Assembly: GCA_032871835.1 (NCBI GenBank)
Contig: CM065303.1
Location: 55,838,597 to 55,902,596 of the forward strand
From: Dipteronia dyeriana
Taxonomy: Eukaryota; Streptophyta; Magnoliopsida; Sapindales; Sapindaceae
DNA length: 64,000 bases
Reading direction: 5' to 3'
In this document: piece by piece, positions 1 to 11,400 of the stretch
How positions within the stretch are numbered: the stretch's first letter is position 1
Layout of the letters: each line of letters starts with the position of its first letter
Program-made: the position numbers and the translations under genes
The notes under the pieces: generated by a model
Database searches by the model: none
The model's input: only the letters and a program-made list of their open reading frames with translations
What the model was told of the DNA's origin: nothing

Positions 1-125
1 TTCATATATGATCATATACAACACATATACAACTATATTAAAATTTAAGTCATGTTTTATCATGATCATATATAACTTATATGCGATAATATTATATACA
101 TGCGATCACATTCTACTCACATACG

Positions 126-535
126 CATAGCCGGCCCTGAGGGGGGCCCAGCATGGGCACCCGCCCAGGGCCCAAGAAAAAAAGGGTCCAAAATGGGGTA
201 TAAATTTTTTATATTTAATATTGAATTGAATGATTTTGGTTTAAATAAAAAGAGTCCCAATTTTTTTTTTAAAGCCCAAACATTAAAAATAATAATAATA
301 ATAATAATAATAATACCAAATGGTCCAATTATCTGGGATAAAGATCTTATATCCAGGTAATTAAAGTTTTTTATTTATTTTACGAATTGATTTAAAGTTT
401 TTTTTTTTCTTTTTTGATTCGATTTTGAAAATTCTTTTTAATCATGTGTTGTGTACCATGTATACTCAGCCCCTCACAAAGGGCCTATTTTTTAGATTTT
501 GCCCAGGGACCTCCGAAAAGTCAGGACCGGTTCTG
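126..535. mobile_element. Non-autonomous hAT-type MITE with 8-bp target duplication
   Basis: A 410-bp element is bounded by imperfect 15-bp terminal inverted repeats: CATAGCCGGCCCTGA on the left, and CAGAACCGGTCCTGA when the right end is read inward. The identical 8-mer CACATACG flanks both sides (118-125 and 536-543), which is the hAT target-site duplication length. The CCGGCCCTGA core is typical of plant hAT termini. The interior has no transposase; it holds an (AAT)n microsatellite and AT-rich filler. Small open frames across the ends are by-products of the repeats. Confidence 0.85.
288..315. repeat. (AAT)n microsatellite
   Basis: About nine uninterrupted AAT units lie inside the hAT MITE, so they were probably carried in by it or grew after insertion. 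Confidence 0.9.
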
Positions 536-543
536 CACATACG

Positions 544-2328
544 ATAGGCAAAATATTCGGATGCATCATACAGTGGTGTTCTATAGCAATGTTTACATGA
601 CATAATGTTCATTTGATGTAGTAAGTAAACATGAAATACATACTGGCAGGCCAAAAATGAAATACATGTTTATTTCATGTTGCCATGTATTTCATGTCTG
701 AAGCAAATGTATGCATGTTGGGAGCTAACACAGAATACACAAGACAGGTTAATTTCATATTTGCTTCCAATGTGCAATATATATAGATTTGAGTTTTACC
801 GTTCTTTTTATCAATCTTGCAATTTCCTCATACATTTTTAACTTTCAACTTTCAATTTTGATATATATATATTGTTATTTCTATTTGGATTTATGTTTTT
901 CAATTGAGATAGTCGAAATTTCATATGTATACTTATCAACAAATTGGTTTAATCCAAAGGTGTTGGTGCATCAAAGTTTCATGAATTGAATACAATGATA
1001 ACTACTCTGAATAACGAAATAATTTAAATTTAACATAAACTAAACTCTATAGAATAAGTTAATTTTAAAATGTTGAGTCAAAAATTTAAATAAAATTTAA
1101 TTTTTAATAATTTTTTGAAAGAAGAAGAAGTGAATTTTAAAAGACGGAGAACTCCGTTTAATTAAATAAAATCTTATCCCATTATTTTAATACATAAATA
1201 CAAGATAATTCTTTGAATGTTGTCAAACAATCTTCATTCAAAATTAAAAGTTTACTATAAATCACACGATGATCATAAGAATACTTGATTTATGATCTGC
1301 AATTATGGTATTTCAGCCATCTACAGTTCTATGTTGAAAACCATGAACAATTCTTCCTAAAAAAAAGCCTTCAAGTTTTTGAAGGATTTCTCGTTACCAA
1401 ATCCTATTGTATTCAGGTTTATCATTGATTCGTTGAGAAATAGTATTATGTTTGAAAGAGAAGTGTTATAGATATTTGTAAAACTTTTGATTGTGGAGAG
1501 AGGAAAGAGATAAGATAGTAAATACTAAATATGTCGAAGAATAAGATAAAAATATAATTGAACGAAACCAAAATCAATACAAAAAATAAACTTTCTTAGG
1601 AATTGAGGAATTGAGATACACTATTATGCATTAAAAAATAGTAGTTTTTCAATTCAATGGAATTAAAAAAATTTAAGCTTTAAAAAAATTGGAGAATTAA
1701 AAAAAAAAAATGTAATTATAAGAAATTTTTTCAAACAATTTTTTAGTGATATAATATGTTTTTATAAGAGTTAGAAATTATTTATTTAAATAAAAAGATA
1801 TATAAAATAATAAAATTTTAAATAAATTTGATTAGATGATAAAATAGTAGAGTACACTAGCAATTATATAATAGGATAAAATTAAAGAAATAGTATTTTG
1901 ATATTAAATGAGGTTTATTTTATTTATAAAAAATAGATTTTTAAAATATTTTAAAATTTTACTTATAAAAGATGTATATATACGGATTTTGAATTACGTT
2001 AATATCGTCGCTCTTTCTTAATCAAAGGGTTAAACTTCTCTGTACTTTACACTAAGCTTCTTTAGACCTCACACTCTCTCAGTCTCTCATAACGCTCAAG
2101 TTCAAGACTCCGTCCTCAAAGCTCCGCCCTCTTCATCGTTTCTCTTGTAACTGTCCTCTTCTCTCTTGCCTTCTCTAGGGATTACTCTGGTAATTACTCT
2201 AGGGATTTCTCTAGTAATTACTCTTGGGTTGCTCTGGCAATTTCGTCAAACTTGTGAGACGAAATTTGAAAAATGACTGAAATTTGGAGAGAATTTGATG
2301 ATTTTTGTGAGTTGGGTTTACTCGAATA
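544..2328. other. AT-rich intergenic stretch, no gene recognised
   Basis: No open frame resembles a known protein. The stretch is mostly A/T homopolymer-like sequence. From about 2010 to 2270 it becomes pyrimidine-rich and repeats variants of ATTACTCTRG, which could be the remnant of a 5' untranslated or LTR leader region, but nothing identifies it. Confidence 0.5.
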
Positions 2329-3085
2329 TGTTAGCCTCACAAATTTATGTTTTATTTTGATGATAACAAACCATTCATAAAGCTCTAATATTGTTTATTC
2401 TACATTTAATTTAATTAAAATTTTCAACCAAATTTGAGATAAGAAATGCATCAAGCAAACCATTAATTCTTTGGAGAAATCAACTGGATTGCATGAAGGG
2501 TAAAGAAGTAATGATCAAGAAAACTCATAAATCAAATGGTAAAGATTCTTATTTTATGATTGATTTTCTGCGTAATTGATATGAAATATTTTCTTAGATT
2601 TCCTCAAGAGATTAATCATTCTTAGAAAACAAAATCCTTATTCAAACATGATCTCAAATTTTCTTAAGTAGCGGACAGTGTAGATATCATGTAGCACATC
2701 ATCCATTCATATTCCACTTGGCATCAGAACATTAATGCTCTTTAGCAGACCATTAATGTCATGTTTCTCTCTTGTTCAGCTAAGTTTCAAAAAGCTTGTA
2801 ATGGCTTGATTTCATCGTTATGTTTTCATCCTCTCACACTTTGCTTTTGTTCCGAACAGTTGACTAATACATATTATTTCTCAAATTTTCTTTATAAAAG
2901 CAAGTCTCAGTCGTCTTAAATAAACTCTAACAAACCATTCAAATGCTTTAAAGTCCTTGATCATTCATTGAGTTCATTGAAATCTTGGCTACAAAACTAA
3001 ACTCTTGAACCTCTAAAGCCAAGTTGATTGTAATTATCGTTCGATCTATTATATTATATTTGAGAGTTATAATATATTGTAAAAT
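2329..3085 (+). mobile_element. Possible copia-type LTR fragment
   Basis: The stretch opens with TGTTAGCC and soon contains TTTTATTTTGATGATAACAAA-like sequence, a signature I associate with LTRs of the SIRE/Maximus copia lineage. No matching second LTR, coding region or clear 3' boundary is visible, so this would be a solo or truncated LTR. The end coordinate is a guess. Confidence 0.35.
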
Positions 3086-3143
3086 GAAGTTGTTCACCTA
3101 TTTATAGCACTTTGGGAACGAAATATGGGTTAAAAAATTAAAT

Positions 3144-4257
3144 GACACCTTTTCAAGGTGTAATTATAAAAGTATCACTATTTTAATAACTTGAATTTAA
3201 ATAACACATAAAGTGTGGATCTGATAAAAATACCCTTAAAACACACTCACAAACATAAGTCTCGCGCTTGTTTGTGTTTTCGATACTTATTTTGGTGTTT
3301 CTGAGAATTATTTTGTATTTCTGAGACTTATTTTGTAATTTCTGAGACTTTTCAGGTAATTTCTAAGACTTTCAAGTGATTTTTGAGAATTTTAACGTAG
3401 TTTTCAAGACTTTTCAGATAGTTTCCGAGACTTTTTTATAGTTTTCGAAACTTTTTAGTAATTTTTTAGGCTTTAGGGTAGTTTTTTAAACTTTCTTTCT
3501 AGATAAAAATGAAATTTCTAAAGGTTTTTTTTTGTCATCTTCTTTATTAAAACCTCCGTTACACTTTGTTGTCATGTTGTTAAAGAACTAAACCTCCATT
3601 AGATTTTTTTCCTTCAAAATCTTTCGTCTCCATCGATGAAGGATTAAAATGGTACAAACGTAATAAAAGAAAGGGATGAGGGTATTTTAGTTCTTTGGTG
3701 TCATTTAAACTTAACTTATTAAAATGGTGATACTCTTAAAATTAAACCTATAAACCCCCTTCTGCCTTCGCCTTTGCTCACAAACTTGAGTCTCACACTT
3801 GTTTGTGTTTCTTAAACTTTTTTTGGTGTTTATGAAACTTATTTTATAATTTTTGAGACTTTTCAAGTAGTTTTCGAGATTTTTCATATAGTTTTTAAGA
3901 TTTTTTGATAATTTCTTAGTCTTTTTGGTAATTTCTAAAAATTTTAGGTAGTTTTGGAGACTTTTTTTTTGTACTTCTTAGATAAAAATGATTTTTTTAA
4001 TTTTTTTTTTATCATATCCTTCATTCAAACCTCCATCGGAATTCGAATCGACCTCTATTGGAGGCCGATTGGAGGCCGATTTCGACCTCCAATGGAGGTC
4101 TTTCATCTCCATTGATTGAGGATTTTGCAAAAAAAAAACTAACAATGGCACAAACGTATTAAAAGAAAGGGATACTGGTATTTTAGTCATTTGCTGCTAT
4201 TTAAACTTGACTTATTAAAATGGTGATACTCTTAAAATTCAACATAAAAATAGTGAT
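3144..4257. mobile_element. Non-autonomous Mutator-like element with minisatellites
   Basis: The two ends are inverted copies of each other over roughly 60 bp; both contain AGTATCACYATTTTAATAA reading inward (left near 3170, right near 4230). A degenerate unit of about 18-20 bp, approximately TTTCTGAGACTTTTCAGGTA, is repeated from about 3285 to 3500 and again from about 3815 to 3975. The right part, including an internal copy of the right terminal repeat near 3697-3755, appears tandemly duplicated. There is no coding capacity. The stretch AAGTGTGGATCTGATAAAAA resembles sequence just inside the left end of the large Mutator-like element near 15.5 kb, suggesting a related family. No target duplication was established. 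Confidence 0.5.
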
Positions 4258-4340
4258 ATTTGATATCACTTCCACAACAAAAATGTGCTACCTTAAGCTT
4301 GTGCCAATTAGTGCAAGTGCAATGCAATTTAAGTATTTAA

Positions 4341-4912
4341 GGGTGCGTTTGGTACGCAAGACATGACAAGATAACATGGGACAGTTTATCCTTATCCCTC
4401 GTTTGGTGCGAACTTAATGTGGGACAACACGGGACAAGGTGAAACAAAAATCATAAAAATTTATCCCACCTCAAACTCTCTGTCAACTTGTCCCATGACA
4501 TGGGACAAGGGTTGAAAAGATGCTTTTACCCTTCATATTTCTAAAAATTACAAACTATATACATACAACACCTGAATCCCATCTCTCTCCCTCATTCGTT
4601 TGTTCACAACCTCTCCCACCGCCGAAACCAAGACCAAACGTAACACCCAAATCAAACCCCTCCAATCTTCGTTGTCATGCCACCAACACCCAAAACCCCT
4701 CCACGAAGTCAAACCCAGCACCACCAACACTCAAATCAATCTCTGTTGGACTCGGTTGAGGTGTTGGTTGACTCGGTTATCAACTTGCGAAATCGAAATC
4801 ATAATAAAAAACAAAGAGATCGAAGAGAAATCTAGGGTTAGCAACCACTTTGTTCTTGTGCTGTTTCTTCTTTCTCGTTGGTTTCTATAGATCGACTATC
4901 CTCTCTCAGGTA

Positions 4913-4948
<36 letters not shown>

Positions 4949-7380
4949 TATATTTATTTGTATATGTACATGATTTCATGTTTGTAAGAGATATAATTTG
5001 GTGTTGTTGACACAGGATACGCCGAAGATCCGACCAAGGTTGAGAATGCTTGAACTGGAGAAGACTGACCATGGTGATGAGTTGATGATAATGCCATAAG
5101 GAAAAACAGGAGACCCTTCTATTGAATCTATTTCGTTTCAGGTCCCTTTTAGTTAGTTTGTTTGGTTAATGTGATTGTATTTATATTACGATTTTTTATT
5201 GGAATTTCATAGTTTTTATAGTATTTTCTGTTAAAATCTTTGATTTTGGAGTTGTTGATGCCTAAGTGTAGAAATGATTGTGTGATTGAACTTGTATGCA
5301 TCAGATGATTTTTAGGGGTTTGCTGACAAATAATTGAATTGAATTGAACATATGACTTTTGAATTATGTTAACAATACGGTATTTTGAATTCTAGTTAGC
5401 TTTCTCCTTGATGAATCTTATCTGCCTCTTTAATTAAACACTGTACAGATGCTGAAATCAATTGGTATTCTGTTTGCTTGATCTCTGGAAATCTTATTCT
5501 AGATTTTATCTCAATCGCCATCTTTAATTGATCTTCCCCTGTTATTCCTAGCTTATTCAATTTGATTGGAATTATGTTGAGTGGTGGTTATTAGTTAGTA
5601 ATGAAATGGTTTAGATTTGCATGGATGATGATGTCTGAAATAATGGAGGTTGTTTCAGTGAGTTATGGAGCATTTTTGGTGATAACTGGGTGGTACTAAT
5701 ACCAACTGCTGCCTAGAGAGGGTTGTTACTTGGTGGCAGTGAGAATTTTTAGGTGCTTCTGGTGATTGTTGTTGGTGAACGGTGAGGGTACTTGCAACTA
5801 TGTTTAGCAATATTGACATATTTGATTCAATGGTTTGATGGTGAGTTGGACAACATTTGAATTTTAGATGGTGAATTAAACTTTAGTTTTCTCCATGCAA
5901 AATGTTGAACTAAAAAAAAAATGTTCTTGTTTGTGCAAAACTAGGAAGACTGTTGTTCTGTTGTTATTGCTTTACTGTTTAGATGTATCTGTTATTCTTC
6001 TTCTTATGAGACCATCTATCTTATCAATTTATTTTTAAAATTTCCAATGGGAAATGAATTTATTTGATAAGTATTTTTCTTTATTGGTCAGAAACAAAAT
6101 TTATTTGATAGTTTTTATTCAGTTTTTCATGTTGGAATTTTTATGGAATTAATCGGTTGTGGCAGGATGCTAACTGCTCTGGGTGTTACTGTGGATGGTG
6201 TGGACAAAACAGTGATTTAGTAAGTTGTAAATCATGCAAAATATTATTTTGTAGCACTTGTGTGAAGAGCAATCTCGGTGAAGCATATATACTTGTTTGA
6301 GGCGCAGTCCTCTTACTGGAAATGTTGTTGCTGCTCTCCAAGTCTCTTGCAAATATTGAAATTAGAATTGGAGAAACCCATGCGATCTGAAGACGTGACA
6401 TTTTCTAGCACAAGGTGTGGCTCGATTTGCTGGTTTCATTTCCAAATTGGCTTCTTATGTTGGCCAATTCTGATTTGTATACGTGTTCTCCTGGTTTTTG
6501 TTGATTATAAAAAAATATTTGGAAAAAATTTATGGATTTGTGATGATTTTTTGTATTTTGGAAATAAGCCAAACCAATTACGCATTTGGAATGACTTGAA
6601 TGATTCATACAAACTAGATTTTGTGAAGGCAATTCTAGAAGAGTGATCACTTTTTATATATGATTTTGTGAACATGTTTGAAGGTTATATTTTGATTGAA
6701 TGTGATCACATTAGTGTCATGAATGATATGTTATTAGGTTGTGAACTGAAGTCTTTATTTTCAATTAGATGGGATGATTATGATATTGATGAGTTGTTGG
6801 ATTTTATTTATAATTTCATGCTAATTATTCAGCTATTATCGTTTCGTAATAATTTTTTTTTTATGATGTTGACAAAGATGATGAAAATTAGGGTCCAACA
6901 TCTTTTGAGTATTTGAGCAATGGAATTAATTTCAGCTGGCTGCTTGTATACATATTGGATTTTTTTTCCATGAAATTGACAAGGAAGTGACCAAGAAGGA
7001 AATTGTAAAAATAATGATGAAATTGTCAATAATAATCCTATAAAATTATTAAATATGAATATTTTTTAATCATATTATTATTATTTTTTTGTTAAATATG
7101 ATATATAATTTTTTTTTAATAAAATCATATAAATATTTACTTGTCATGTCTCATTTATCACTATTATGTGGTAATAAACATTAAACAACACAACATCGGC
7201 ATTGTGGTCATTTGAACCTCTTATGCAGTCCTGTCCCAATCATACCAAACACATAACAGTACAGTTAACAGTTTTATCTCAGGTCTTCCAAACACAATAC
7301 AGACAACTTGTCTTGTCCTGTCATGTCATGTCCTGTCTCGTCCCACCTTGTTCTGTCTCATCCGCGAACCAAACGCACCC
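4341..7380. mobile_element. 3-kb PIF/Harbinger-type element lacking transposase
   Basis: The ends read inward as GGGTGCGTTTGGTACGC and GGGTGCGTTTGGTTCGC, a near-perfect inverted repeat. The 3-bp sequence TAA flanks both sides (4338-4340 and 7381-7383), as expected for PIF/Harbinger insertion. Both ends continue into TGGGACA/GACATGACAAG-rich subterminal sequence. No DDE transposase or Myb-like ORF was found in six frames. Instead the interior holds leader-like sequence, a (TA)n tract near 4914-4944, and a fragment of an ATRX-like gene (6166-6414). The shorter element at 48084-48533 has the same termini. Superfamily assignment rests on termini and target duplication only; hAT is less likely because the duplication is 3 bp. 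Confidence 0.75.
6166..6414 (+). pseudogene. Captured ATRX-like ADD zinc-finger exon (frameshifted)
   Basis: After a plausible acceptor (TTGTGGCAG) the sequence encodes CSGCYCGWCGQNSDLVSCKS and continues with CKILFCSTCVKSNLGE, a cysteine-rich pattern matching the GATA-like/PHD ADD domain of plant ATRX/CHR20 chromatin remodellers. The frame then breaks, and a +1-shifted frame continues with YWKCCCCSPSLLQ followed by LELEKPMRSEDVTFSS, which matches the next part of the same domain. A possible donor (CAAG|GTGTGG) follows. Retained splice-site sequence suggests capture of genomic DNA rather than a retrocopy. No SNF2 helicase region is present, so the fragment cannot make a remodeller. Recognition is from memory of the family, not a search. 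Confidence 0.72.
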
Positions 7381-7383
7381 TAA

Positions 7384-8403
7384 GTGACTACACTACTTTA
7401 AAGCTTGTGCAATGTAGCATGGGTTGTTGTTACGCAACAATGAATTTTTCGAGTGTGCCAAAATTCAATCAAATGATATTGAAACCTATCAAATAATATA
7501 TCATTGGAATTGTATAAATGTCTACTTTCTTTTATTTATATTTACAAAATATGATTTGAATATATATAGAAAAAGTATGGTCATTAAAGTGATGAAATGT
7601 CAGTTTGGAAAAACAATATTTCCAAAAACACAAAGATCAAAAACTGTGAGAACTTCGAAACCCAAACCTCTTGGATCAAAACTCAATTTGAATCCTTGTA
7701 TAGAAAGTTATGATCACGAAACCATAGGAATGTCAATTTTAAAAAACCTTAAAACATTGAAAACCAATTTCAAAACTAGACAACTTAAACAAAAATGAAC
7801 ACGGCACATTTAAAACATATTTCCCAACATGCTTCAATAGCACAAATAATGAAATGCATGATCATGAATTGCATTTGTGCACACATTTCTAAAATCTCTT
7901 AAGAGTTCAAAGCTTTTACACTTACATTATGATCCTTCAATTTGCTTGATGAGTTACTAGATTTTGAAATACGAACATTATCGAACATCCTAAACAACTA
8001 AAAAACAATACAAGTAAAATTATTTTGTTATAGAATTAAACCAATCAAAACTAAATGACCCAACATAATAAATTAATAGCAAAGTAAATAATAAACTTTT
8101 TTCAAATTTTTATTTGGTCAAAAAGACTATATTGCCTCAAGCCATTGGAAGTTAATGGAATAAACCTAACGGCATGGGATGTCCTTGTAACATTTCTCAA
8201 ACATCAGGTGAGTTTTGTGTTATTATGCCAAAAGTGTCATCTACTTTTATAATTATAACTAATCTCGGGGCATGTTTATGCCGTTGGCCCAAATAAAATT
8301 TTCAAAAGTAGCGCTTCTTTATTTCGCAGTACGACCGCAGCCAGCCACTAGTAGTCGGTAGTCAGGACTGAGGACCGAGGAGGACTGAGTAGAGAAGAGA
8401 GAA
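7384..8403 (+). other. TERT upstream region
   Basis: About 1 kb lies between the Harbinger-type element and the TERT start codon. A 124-codon open frame at 7424-7798 resembles nothing I know. The last 100 bases before the ATG are less AT-rich than the rest and purine-rich, like a 5' leader. No clear TATA box or named regulatory motif was identified. Confidence 0.5.
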
Positions 8404-11400
8404 ATGGCGAAGAAAAGGAGGGTTCCAGAGGTTCTATGGAGGCTATTCAGGGACCAACCTCAAACTCTTGCCCACACAATCATTTCCCTCATGCCTCAAT
8501 CATCGTCGTCCAATCTCCACTGCACCGGTGATGTAAACCCCATGTCGTTTCTTCTTCGACCAGATGATCCCTCTGATTATCTCTCACTCCTCGAAAACTG
8601 CTTCGTTGTGGTTAACAACCGCGCGCCTCCTCTCCTAGACTTCTCTCCGGTGAACCGCTGGTCACAGAAACAGGTGCTTTTTTCATTTTTATAAGTTGAA
8701 TATGTTTTAAATTGAATGATTTTTGAGTAGCCAATGTGGGTTTTCTTTTAAGTAGTTGTAATGTCTTCAGATTGTGGCAAGGACTATTGAAATGATAATG
8801 TCGGAGAAACCCATTTCTCCCAACGTAATATGCAGTGGTTTTGACCGGGTAAATATTGATTCTTATATGTAATGTATTATGCAGTGGATTGACTGAAGTT
8901 TTCATGTCTTGATGGTTATGTGAATTGTACTACTTGTTTTTTTTTTTTTTTTTTTGGTTTACTTGTTTATAAACAATTGAGTCATCATTTAACAGGGAAA
9001 ACAATCAAGCCGCGTTGTAGAGCTTTTAACTTGTTCAGCTTGGGATCTTCTCTTACAAAGGGTATTTTTATCTCTGAGTGTTTGTTTGTTACATTATTTC
9101 TGCAGTGATATATGAATAGTTATGCCATTTATTAATAGTACAAATGGTGCAGGTTGGGGACAGTGTCATGGTTTATATACTAAAGTCTACTTCGATATTT
9201 TTACCCGTTTCCCCTAAGAAACACCATCAAGTAACTGGTCCTCCTATCACTGAAAAATCATTTAAGTTGTCCAAGCTAAGAGCAAACCCCCGAAGTCAAC
9301 TTCCTTCATATGTTCAATTTGGTAATCAGTAGTCAATTTATATGCTTCATACTTCATTTATTTTAGGTTTGTAATACCATTTTATGTAACTCTCCACCAG
9401 GACCTCAAAAGAAGAGGAAAAGAGTTGATAATGTTAGTTCAATGTTAGAGAGACAGCAAGCCAGTTCATCTGCCAGCGTCAGTGTTAACTCAAGTACAAT
9501 TGGTAGTGTTGGCTGTAATGGAAGAAGTTATTTAAGGCAATTCAGTGAGCATCCCAAGTGTAAATCTGGTCAAACGAGTTGCTTTGGAGCAGCTACTCCA
9601 TCAACTGGTGCTGTTATTGATAAATATACAGATGGGGAACTTCAACAACGCTCCAATCAGGTTAATCCTAGAAAGCGGTTAAGACCGTTTAGCTGGCAGC
9701 GCAGCAGAAATCGTAAGGGAAAATATACTAAAGAATCCAGTGATAGGACACCTTGCACAAACACTTTCACCCTTGACAAAAGCTTCAGGGGGAGGCTTCA
9801 TTATGACTTTAAAAACAGGGTAAGCTGTTTCCGTGAAAAGATGATTTCTTGTGAAGAATTTTAGAAACGGCGACCTGGTTTTCGGTCTAAAATAATGGTT
9901 GTCATGATATTTTACCAAATTGAAACAACTTTTTTGATGTTGCATGGCCCACGACATATTTTATGCATTTAGACTATAATAATATTGGATAAGCATGTCT
10001 TCATGGTATGGTATTTTAGTGGATTGATTGGAATCTTCTATTGCCATTACATTTTATTTATTTCTATTCTGTGTTGATGTTTTTATCTCAAATTGCGATT
10101 TAACTGCAGATGCAAGAAAAATGCTCTTGCCTTCTAATGTTACAACCCTCCCAGTTAGTCTCGGAAAAGGATCGTATTAATAGACGTCCCATGTTTTATA
10201 GTTTGGAATGTTCTTCAATAGTTCTCCCACGAAAACGTATCCATTGAAGGATTTTAAAAATATGTGCATTTCTTATGTGATCTTTCTCTTTTTTAATTTG
10301 CTTACTATTCTCATTGTTCTCATCCTACTTTATGGATTCTATAATTAGCAATAAATTTGTATGTTATGTGTTTGTAGAAATTCTCTTATGTTTTTTTTTT
10401 CTATTGTTGGCCAATTAAACATTCTTTCAATTTAAACTTTTGATGTTATAGGGTACCGTTGCATATCATTTGCAGTAGATAAGAGCTGTGTATTCCTTAA
10501 TGGTCTTCAGATATACTAAATTCTCTAAAGCCCAATTATGCTGATTCACAGCTTCTTATTGCTAATATCTTTGGCTTATCTGATGAAAATGTAAATGCTC
10601 ATTCAATGCCATGCTCCTGCGGCCGTGGCTTTTGCCTCATTGGATCTTCATGCCTGTAAGTTGAGCATTACACATTGCAGCAGTATGGGTTCACAGTATA
10701 TTCTTCAATTTTATGATATTTGTTTCGGGATTTTATGATGTTTTGTGTGATATTTCCCTCTGGTAAAATGAATGGGAGAGTTGTACTAATCATAGTCCCA
10801 GTTAAGTTCCAAGATGTTAACATCCCTTGATGAGGCCCAGGCATCAAATTGAAGCCTCTAAAATGGTCAAGATGAAAAGAAACAACAGTTGTGTCTGTAA
10901 AAGAGGATTTGAAGGCTTTTAGCGTGGAACCTGTGGCTTTTGTGTCATACTGTTTAGAAAATAGTGAAGATGGTGATGCTATGATTACTCTTTAAAAAAA
11001 TAAAAAAATTAAAGCTATTTGGCGTAGGACAAAGTGAAACCTTATGTTGAATTGTAAACCCGAGACCGAGAGGCTAAATAAGGGTAATATGTTCATTTTC
11101 GGATCATGGACATTCACTTTAAGTCCACTAATCAGTTTGCCTCTGTTTTTGGTTCCCCAGGTATCGATCACTGGTAAAATTGATGAAGATTCTCATACGT
11201 AGATCTCAGCATTGTCAGCATATGAGATTGTTGGATAAGCATTGTGCTGTTCCTTCATTGGATAAAAGAACTATGGAAAATTCAAGCTCTTTGTTGGAGG
11301 TTTGTAGTCATGGAACTTTAAAGCTCAACTTTTCAGGCATATGAGGTGCATGAGGTGTAAGATGAAGGTGTAAGAGGCTTATGTATGGCATACTGCGCTG

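Noticed and set aside
100..654. Two small open frames with RTGPDFSEVPGQ- and PEGGPAWAPAQG-like ends
   Set aside because: They are the translated terminal repeats of the hAT MITE, not genes.
3285..3975. Regularly spaced short repeats that could suggest a CRISPR-like array
   Set aside because: Units are contiguous and degenerate without unique spacers, and this is a plant nuclear sequence; it is a minisatellite in a transposon.
4520..4890. Open frames of 79-96 codons rich in Pro/Thr/Ser near the left end of the Harbinger-type element
   Set aside because: They overlap each other on both strands, are of low complexity, and look like untranslated leader sequence captured by the element.
7424..7798. 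124-codon open frame upstream of TERT
   Set aside because: Composition is ordinary AT-rich sequence, no domain or family resemblance, no promoter or splice context; probably chance.
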